Shown one piece after another: positions 6,753 through 10,393 of a stretch of DNA of 10,393 bases (position 1 is its first letter; the number at the start of each line of letters is the position of its first letter). Source of the stretch: UBA9547 sp044349205 (GTDB lineage: Bacteria > Bacteroidota > Bacteroidia > Cytophagales > UBA9547); assembly GCA_044349205.1 (NCBI GenBank), contig JBIKRJ010000073.1:1-10393 (forward strand). Reading direction: 5' to 3'. The notes below the pieces were generated by a model, which saw only the letters and a list, made by a program, of their open reading frames with translations, ran no database searches and was not told where the DNA came from. The translations under genes were made by a program, and so were the position numbers.

Positions 6753-6793
6753 CAATTTATGGCACACGCCACATAGGTTGGTGTTTTATTTGA

Positions 6794-6823
6794 TTGCGAG
6801 TACCGTTTTTTGGTCGATATTTG
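6794..6823 (+). promoter_or_regulatory. Candidate promoter of nhaA
   Basis: TTG (6794-6796), a 19-bp spacer and GATATTTG (6816-6823) match the Bacteroidota promoter at all but the first -7 base. The box ends 23 nt before the ATG at 6847, which supports that start over the upstream in-frame ATG at 6703. Confidence 0.55.
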
Positions 6824-6846
6824 AACATTGCATCCAACTTACGAAA

Positions 6847-8184
6847 ATGGCAAAACAAGCATTACCCCAAAACATAGCGGCCACTTTGCAGCGCATTACC
6901 GATCCTTTCAGCCAATTCCTGAATTTGCAGCAAACAAGTGGCTACTTGCTGTTGGCGGCGACCTTTTTGGCGCTTTTTGCGGCAAATTCTTCTTCAAGCG
7001 AAGCCTTTGTACATTTTTGGCACACGCCTATTTTCTTCCATTTTGGAGATTTTTTCTCGGTAAATTTTACGGTTGAACAATGTATCAACGACGGCCTGAT
7101 GACCATTTTCTTCACGGTGGTGGGCTTGGAAATAAAAAGAGAACTGATTGAAGGTGCCCTTTCTACACGCCAACAAGCCATGTTGCCTGTGGTGGGCGCC
7201 ATAGGCGGTATGTTTTTTCCCGCCCTTATCTTCCTGCTTTTCAATTATGGCACGACGACAGCATCGGGCTGGGCTATACCCACCGCTACCGACATTGCTT
7301 TTTCGCTGGCCATTATCCAAATGTTGGGCAAAAAAGTGCCCCTCAGCCTCAAGATTTTCCTTACCGCCCTGGCAGTGGTAGACGACTTGGGCGCCATCAT
7401 CGTCATCGCGCTTTTTTATTCAGACCACCTTCATTGGCAGTATCTTGGCTATGCCGCGGCTGTGGTAGCCCTTTTGTACCTCATGAACATCGCCGACGTC
7501 CGCAATATTTTTGCCTATATTATTGTGGGTGTTTTTCTATGGATTTTTCTTCACCATTCGGGCATCCATGCCACTATTTCGGGAGTATTGATAGCGCTTT
7601 GCGTGCCGTTTCGCTTCAAAAACTACGAGACTATTTTCAAACAACATTTGGTCGAAGTACAGTCTTTTTCCGAGGCGCTTACGCTTGAAAATGGCAAACT
7701 AAAACCCGAAACAAGAGACCAGCTTATCGAAAAAATTCAGCATACCAGCACACAGATGGAAGCTCCCCTACACAACATGCTACATTTGCTCCATTCCACT
7801 TCCAGCTATATTATCATGCCTTTGTTTGCGCTGTGCAACGCAGGTGTAGTACTGGACTTCAACGCAATGAACAATTTATTTTCACCTTTAAGCTTGGGCA
7901 TTTTCTTGGGTTTGATTTTAGGAAAATCTTTCGGCATTACATTGTTCACCTACATTACTTCTGCTTTAGGTTTGACACAACTACCCGAAAAGGTAAAAAC
8001 TAAAGACTTGTTCTTGATCAATATCCTGGCGGGCATCGGATTTACCATGTCCATTTTTGTGACCAATCTGGCTTTTCAAGACAAAAGTCTGATTGAAACA
8101 GCGAAATTTTCGATTATCGTCGCGTCGTTTTCGGCAGGTATTTTAGGATACTTGCTCAATTATCTCAACAAGAAAGAGGCATAA
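6847..8184 (+). CDS. nhaA: Na+/H+ antiporter NhaA
   Basis: An inner-membrane electrogenic antiporter that exports Na+ (or Li+) in exchange for protons, controlling cytosolic pH and sodium. From ATG 6847 it is 445 residues, somewhat longer than E. coli NhaA (388). Roughly a dozen hydrophobic segments run from about residue 31 (SGYLLLAATFLALFAANS) to about 440. Core motifs are intact: FFTVVGLEIKREL (88-100), the crossed-helix ATDIAFS (Thr148-Asp149), ALAVVDDLGAI with the ion-binding Asp pair (179-180), and GLILGKSFGI with the conserved Lys360. A charged loop at about 255-315 (FKQHLVEVQSFSEALTLENG) is an insertion relative to the short forms. The frame also extends back to an ATG at 6703, but those 48 residues overlap queG and its promoter and look non-coding. 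The stop codon runs into the bidirectional terminator shared with ndk. Confidence 0.97.
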   Translation: MAKQALPQNIAATLQRITDPFSQFLNLQQTSGYLLLAATFLALFAANSSSSEAFVHFWHTPIFFHFGDFFSVNFTVEQCINDGLMTIFFTVVGLEIKRELIEGALSTRQQAMLPVVGAIGGMFFPALIFLLFNYGTTTASGWAIPTATDIAFSLAIIQMLGKKVPLSLKIFLTALAVVDDLGAIIVIALFYSDHLHWQYLGYAAAVVALLYLMNIADVRNIFAYIIVGVFLWIFLHHSGIHATISGVLIALCVPFRFKNYETIFKQHLVEVQSFSEALTLENGKLKPETRDQLIEKIQHTSTQMEAPLHNMLHLLHSTSSYIIMPLFALCNAGVVLDFNAMNNLFSPLSLGIFLGLILGKSFGITLFTYITSALGLTQLPEKVKTKDLFLINILAGIGFTMSIFVTNLAFQDKSLIETAKFSIIVASFSAGILGYLLNYLNKKEA

Positions 8185-8216
8185 AAAAAGCGACAGTAAC
8201 GTATTGCCTGTCGCTT
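8183..8216 (-). terminator. Shared terminator between convergent nhaA and ndk
   Basis: AAGCGACAG (8188-8196) pairs with CTGTCGCTT (8208-8216) around an 11-nt loop. Read on the minus strand it ends in seven Ts, so it is a strong terminator for ndk, 20 nt beyond its stop. On the plus strand the T-run is poor, but the hairpin begins right after the nhaA TAA and may still help end that transcript. Confidence 0.85.
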
Positions 8217-8235
8217 GATATTGGGTGAGAAACGA

Positions 8236-8655
8236 TTAAAAAATCTCGAATTGCGAGAAAAAGAAAGAAGACTCGATGGCGGCATTTTCGTCGGAGTCTG
8301 AACCGTGCACAGCGTTCGACTCTAAAGACCTTGCAAACAGTTTGCGAATGGTGCCCGGTTCGGCATTGGCAGGATTTGTGGCGCCTATCAGCTTACGAAA
8401 ATCGGCCACCGCATTTTCTTTTTCCAATACAAGTGCCACTATGGGCCCTGCCGACATCACCCTTTTCAAATCGGCATAAAAAGGGCGCTCTTTGTGTACT
8501 TCGTAAAACTGTCCGGCTCTATGTTCTGAAAGTTGGGTAAGTTTAAGACCTTTTATTTTAAAGCCAGCTTCTTGAATCATTTTCAATATTGCGCCAGTGT
8601 GGCCGTCGGCAAAAGCGTCGGGCTTTATCATGCTAAATGTTCTATTTGTTGCCAT
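8236..8655 (-). CDS. ndk: Nucleoside-diphosphate kinase
   Basis: A cytosolic enzyme that equalises (d)NTP pools by transferring the gamma-phosphate of ATP to NDPs through a phospho-histidine. The 139 residues match the usual bacterial length. FSMIKPDAF (7-15) contains the nucleotide-binding Lys11, HKERPFYADL (54-63) is the mobile clamp, and VMSAGPIVALVLE follows. GATNPANAEPGTIR (91-104) is intact, and NAVHGSDS (114-121) carries the catalytic His117. The C-terminus ends FFFSQFEIF, hydrophobic as in other members. The start ATG at 8655 gives the standard N-terminus. The gene has its own promoter-like element at 8675-8682 and a strong terminator. Confidence 0.98.
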   Translation of the reverse strand: MATNRTFSMIKPDAFADGHTGAILKMIQEAGFKIKGLKLTQLSEHRAGQFYEVHKERPFYADLKRVMSAGPIVALVLEKENAVADFRKLIGATNPANAEPGTIRKLFARSLESNAVHGSDSDENAAIESSFFFSQFEIF

Positions 8656-8674
8656 TCAGAAATTTTTAATTCCG

Positions 8675-8706
8675 CAAAACTACCTTTTTTCTGCGCAAAT
8701 GCACAA
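8675..8706 (-). promoter_or_regulatory. Promoter of ndk
   Basis: On the minus strand, TTG (8706-8704), 21 bp and TAGTTTTG (8682-8675). The -7 box is an exact TAnnTTTG match and lies 19 nt before the ATG. The spacing is one or two bases longer than at the other promoters here. Confidence 0.6.
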
Positions 8707-8731
8707 GGCAAAAAAAAGACATTTTTTTGCC
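8707..8731. other. A/T hairpin between the ndk and tRNA-Glu promoters
   Basis: GGCAAAAAAA (8707-8716) pairs perfectly with TTTTTTTGCC (8722-8731) around a 5-nt loop. It sits immediately upstream of the ndk -33 element and 8 bp before the tRNA promoter TTG. It could work as a bent A-tract upstream element for both divergent promoters, or as a transcriptional insulator. Confidence 0.5.
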
Positions 8732-8739
8732 GCGAACTA

Positions 8740-8769
8740 TTGACATATCCATTCTTAGAATTAGATTTG
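8740..8769 (+). promoter_or_regulatory. Promoter of tRNA-Glu
   Basis: TTG (8740-8742, within TTGACA), a 19-bp spacer and TAGATTTG (8762-8769) give an exact Bacteroidota promoter. The mature tRNA begins 17 nt after the -7 box. This is the clearest promoter in the window. Confidence 0.85.
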
Positions 8770-8785
8770 CAGTCCCAAAATAAAC

Positions 8786-8857
8786 GGTGCTATCGTCTAG
8801 GGGTTAGGACACCAGGTTTTCATCCTGGTAACCGGGGTTCGATTCCCCGTAGCACTA
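8786..8857 (+). tRNA. tRNA-Glu, anticodon TTC
   Basis: A complete 72-nt cloverleaf. The acceptor stem is GGTGCTA (8786-8792) with TAGCACT (8850-8856), where the first pair is a G-T wobble. The D arm is at 8795-8810. The anticodon stem CCAGG/CCTGG (8812-8816, 8824-8828) holds a 7-nt loop TTTTCAT with anticodon TTC at 8819-8821. The T arm CGGGG-TTCGATT-CCCCG lies at 8833-8849. The discriminator is A8857, and CCA is not encoded, so it must be added by the CCA-adding enzyme. The UUC anticodon reads GAA and GAG. Confidence 0.97.
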
Positions 8858-8871
8858 CTTAAAATACTGAA

Positions 8872-8899
8872 TGCCAATAAACTAGCAATTTTATTGGCA
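8872..8899. other. Ten-bp hairpin after tRNA-Glu
   Basis: TGCCAATAAA (8872-8881) and TTTATTGGCA (8890-8899) form a perfect 10-bp stem with an 8-nt loop, 14 nt beyond the tRNA. No T-run follows on the plus strand, so it is more likely a processing or stability structure, or the first half of a tandem terminator. Confidence 0.55.
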
Positions 8900-8905
8900 A
8901 AAATG

Positions 8906-8951
8906 AAGCAAAAAAGTCTTGTTTTAATCAAAGAACAAGACTTTTTTGCTT
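8906..8951 (+). terminator. Long symmetric terminator downstream of tRNA-Glu
   Basis: An 18-bp perfect inverted repeat, AAGCAAAAAAGTCTTGTT (8906-8923) and AACAAGACTTTTTTGCTT (8934-8951), with a 10-nt loop. The GTCTTGTT/AACAAGAC core followed by six Ts is an intrinsic terminator for the tRNA transcript. The A-run in the other arm makes it equally effective on the minus strand, where it could stop transcription coming from the LamG gene. Confidence 0.85.
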
Positions 8952-8960
8952 TACAATTGG

Positions 8961-9030
8961 GAAAGTTTACAATTCTAAGTTACTAGATCAGAGTTATCAG
9001 TTCAGAGTTTAGAGTTCAGAGTTGCTAGTT
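8961..9030. repeat. Heptanucleotide tandem array, about ten units
   Basis: Ten consecutive 7-bp units run without spacing errors: GAAAGTT, TACAATT, CTAAGTT, ACTAGAT, CAGAGTT, ATCAGTT, CAGAGTT, TAGAGTT, CAGAGTT, GCTAGTT. The consensus is CAGAGTT, best preserved at 8989-9023 and degenerate toward the left. No gene covers it. It starts 9 bp after the tRNA-Glu terminator. Confidence 0.75.
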
Positions 9031-9248
9031 TTGGTCGATGAGCTTGTATAAGCGCCTTCTTTGAAGTTCTCAGTTCTCCGCCTTTGTTGGTGTTCTTCAC
9101 CAACAAACACTAATCGGCCTGTTGCACACACATCACTTATCGCACTAGTTTGTACCCGCGTGGCTGGTGAGGATACCATCCGAGGTTGTGGCTCAAGATT
9201 AAACGCATTGTTGATAGGTATTTGTGTAGGGCTTTTTGTTAAAAACAA
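9031..9248. repeat. Putative interspersed element beside the LamG gene (unidentified)
   Basis: About 218 bp, less A/T-rich than the adjoining LamG gene, lie between the heptamer array and that gene's stop codon. It contains one perfect 10-bp hairpin (9083-9107, TTTGTTGGTG/CACCAACAAA). Both strands are open over most of it: a minus frame across 9009-9248 (with SSPATRVQTSAISDVC) and a plus frame across 9061-9327 (with SLIALVCTRVAGEDTIRG). Neither has a convincing start or a known domain, and the plus frame runs into the antisense of the LamG gene. I therefore treat it as a non-coding or relic element and not as a gene. The base composition and compact structure suggest a mobile repeat inserted after the LamG gene. 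Confidence 0.4.
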
Positions 9249-10088
9249 TTACTGTTTAAATACTTTTTTGGTAGTTCCGTCGCTATACTTCACTAAAAAA
9301 AGGCCTTGTAAAGAGGGTTCGTTTTGAACTTCAACTCCATTCATGTTGTAAATTGTTACTATTGATTTGTTGCTTCCAATAGTGTAACCATCGTTTATAC
9401 CAGTAGCTAGTTGATTAATTTCAGATTCAGAAAGCAACCTATTATAAACGAAAAAGTCATCAATCTTGCCATTGAAAAACAAATCAACATTTAAATCTGT
9501 ATTAGCACCTACAAAAGCTGGAAACGAATTTACAATTCCGCTTTTTAATGCTTTAGTGTCAATTTCTTTTTGTACGATTCCATCTATGTAACATTTAGCT
9601 ATCTTATTATTTTGGTCTATTGTGAATACTAGATTGTACCAAGTGCTATCAGAAGTAATAATATTTGAAGATTTAGTAAAAATGTATTTACCTGTATTGT
9701 CGCCAATAAAGAAAAAAATTGAATCATTTACTGGTACAATTTCAATTCCGTTGTTGTAATCACGTTTACTATACAATCTCTGTTCTAATTGTTGTTTTGT
9801 AATAAACCACAATGAAAATGTAGCGTCTTCAGTATATAAAAAGTCTAGTTTCGGATTTACTCCTAGATCAATGTAATTATCTACTCCGTTAAACAAATAT
9901 GCGCTATTAGGGTTTCCAAATCTGTCTTCAGTTAATATAGCGCCATACACAATACCATCGTTTCCAAAACCACTTTCATCATTTGCATTGCCATTAAAAG
10001 GAAATGATGCTATTAAGCCATTTAAAGGTATTTGTGCCTTTGAATTAAAAACTGTTAAGAACAGAGTGAATATTATAATATTTTTCAT
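9249..10088 (-). CDS. Secreted LamG-domain protein with T9SS sorting tail
   Basis: A 279-residue exported protein. Residues 1-18 are a signal peptide ending SKA before Gln19. Residues about 24-230 form a LamG / concanavalin A-like beta-sandwich. Markers are LIASFPFNGNANDESGFGND (25-44), AYLFNGVDNYIDLG (63-76), ATFSLWF (89-95), WYNLVFTID (150-158), KCYIDGIVQKEID (165-177) and GKIDDFFVYNRLLSESEI (207-224), the usual LamG ending. The last 40 or so residues (SIVTIYNMNGVEVQN, then GLFLVKYSDGTTKKVFKQ) match a type A C-terminal sorting domain, which sends the protein through the type IX secretion system to the cell surface or medium. There is no catalytic domain, so carbohydrate or matrix binding is the most likely role. 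It is clearly richer in A/T than the neighbouring housekeeping genes, suggesting a variable or transferred gene. No TAnnTTTG promoter is apparent in front of it. Confidence 0.88.
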   Translation of the reverse strand: MKNIIIFTLFLTVFNSKAQIPLNGLIASFPFNGNANDESGFGNDGIVYGAILTEDRFGNPNSAYLFNGVDNYIDLGVNPKLDFLYTEDATFSLWFITKQQLEQRLYSKRDYNNGIEIVPVNDSIFFFIGDNTGKYIFTKSSNIITSDSTWYNLVFTIDQNNKIAKCYIDGIVQKEIDTKALKSGIVNSFPAFVGANTDLNVDLFFNGKIDDFFVYNRLLSESEINQLATGINDGYTIGSNKSIVTIYNMNGVEVQNEPSLQGLFLVKYSDGTTKKVFKQ

Positions 10089-10393
10089 AAAGTATTTTTT
10101 GCAATGTACAAAAACTTATGGCATCGCTTGCAATAAGAACGATTATGAATAACTATTTAAAACTCTCAAAATTTGTCAAAAAAGCTCTTTAGGCCTTTAA
10201 AAGAAATCTGTTTAAGAAGTTTTGTTGAATAGATTTTCTTATTCCAATTTTAAATTCTTTGCCCATTGTAAGCCCTTAATTTCTATCGCTTCCATCGCAC
10301 CCAGGTGCAACATGCGCAACCAAGGTCTTTGTATTTAATTAGATATGTGCCACCTTGCAAGCATCATATTCCTGTTGTGTAGTTAAAAACACT
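10089..10393. other. Region without a callable gene; two fragmentary minus-strand frames
   Basis: About 305 bp upstream of the LamG gene, mostly A/T-rich. Two short minus-strand frames look protein-like. The first runs from the right edge to a TAA at 10339-10341 (VFLTTQQEYDACKVAHI) and could be the 3' end of a gene entering from outside. The second has an ATG at 10313 and stops at 10239-10241 (MLHLGAMEAIEIKGLQWAKN...). They are in different frames, so they might be pieces of one decayed gene. Neither is recognisable. I see no RNA gene or good promoter here. Confidence 0.3.

Noticed and set aside
6703..6846. 48-codon N-terminal extension of nhaA.
   Set aside because: It overlaps the 5' end of queG, precedes the predicted nhaA promoter, and does not resemble the NhaA N-terminus.
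8786..9248. Integration site (att) at the 3' end of tRNA-Glu.
   Set aside because: I found no second copy of the tRNA 3' end to the right and no integrase; a boundary could still lie outside the window.
9061..9327. Plus-strand 88-codon frame as a small membrane protein.
   Set aside because: It begins at a TTG with no promoter, and its last third is antisense to the end of the LamG gene; I treat the stretch as an unidentified element.

Overview
The window looks like chromosomal core-genome DNA from a member of the Bacteroidota, probably a Cytophagales- or Chitinophagales-like lineage. Four things point there. Matches to the Bacteroidota housekeeping promoter (-33 TTG, about 19-21 bp, -7 TAnnTTTG) lie in front of most transcription units. 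Shine-Dalgarno sequences are almost absent. One secreted protein carries a type IX secretion (T9SS) C-terminal sorting domain. There is also a lipoprotein joining an OmpA-like domain to TPR repeats.

Layout from left to right. (1) Plus strand, 2-2492: the 3' part of ftsK (DNA translocase), then lolA (periplasmic lipoprotein carrier) and pyrF (orotidine 5'-phosphate decarboxylase); lolA and pyrF are probably co-transcribed. (2) 2493-2680: an intergenic cluster of REP-like repeats with core CTTCGACAAGCTCAGT, in both orientations. (3) Minus strand, 5131-2681: the OmpA/TPR lipoprotein, its strong intrinsic terminator, and an alkyladenine DNA glycosylase gene (mpg type) that starts only 7 nt after the terminator's T-run. 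(4) Plus strand, 5246-5805: a PspC-domain membrane protein and a 67-residue hypothetical protein whose 3' end overlaps convergently with queG. (5) Divergent pair: queG (epoxyqueuosine reductase, minus) and nhaA (Na+/H+ antiporter, plus). (6) ndk (nucleoside-diphosphate kinase, minus), sharing a bidirectional hairpin with nhaA. (7) tRNA-Glu(UUC) with a near-ideal promoter and a long symmetric terminator. (8) 8961-9248: a ten-unit heptamer array followed by a compact element that is open on both strands. (9) A LamG-domain protein with a T9SS sorting tail (minus), visibly more A/T-rich than the rest, and a final 305 bp with only fragmentary coding potential.

Functionally these are mostly unlinked housekeeping genes: chromosome segregation, envelope biogenesis, pyrimidine and nucleotide metabolism, DNA repair, tRNA modification and ion homeostasis. 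I found no defence island, CRISPR array, biosynthetic cluster or complete transposon. The least explained parts are the two repeat regions (2533-2671 and 8961-9248), the terminator placed against the mpg start codon, and the overlapping small gene beside queG.
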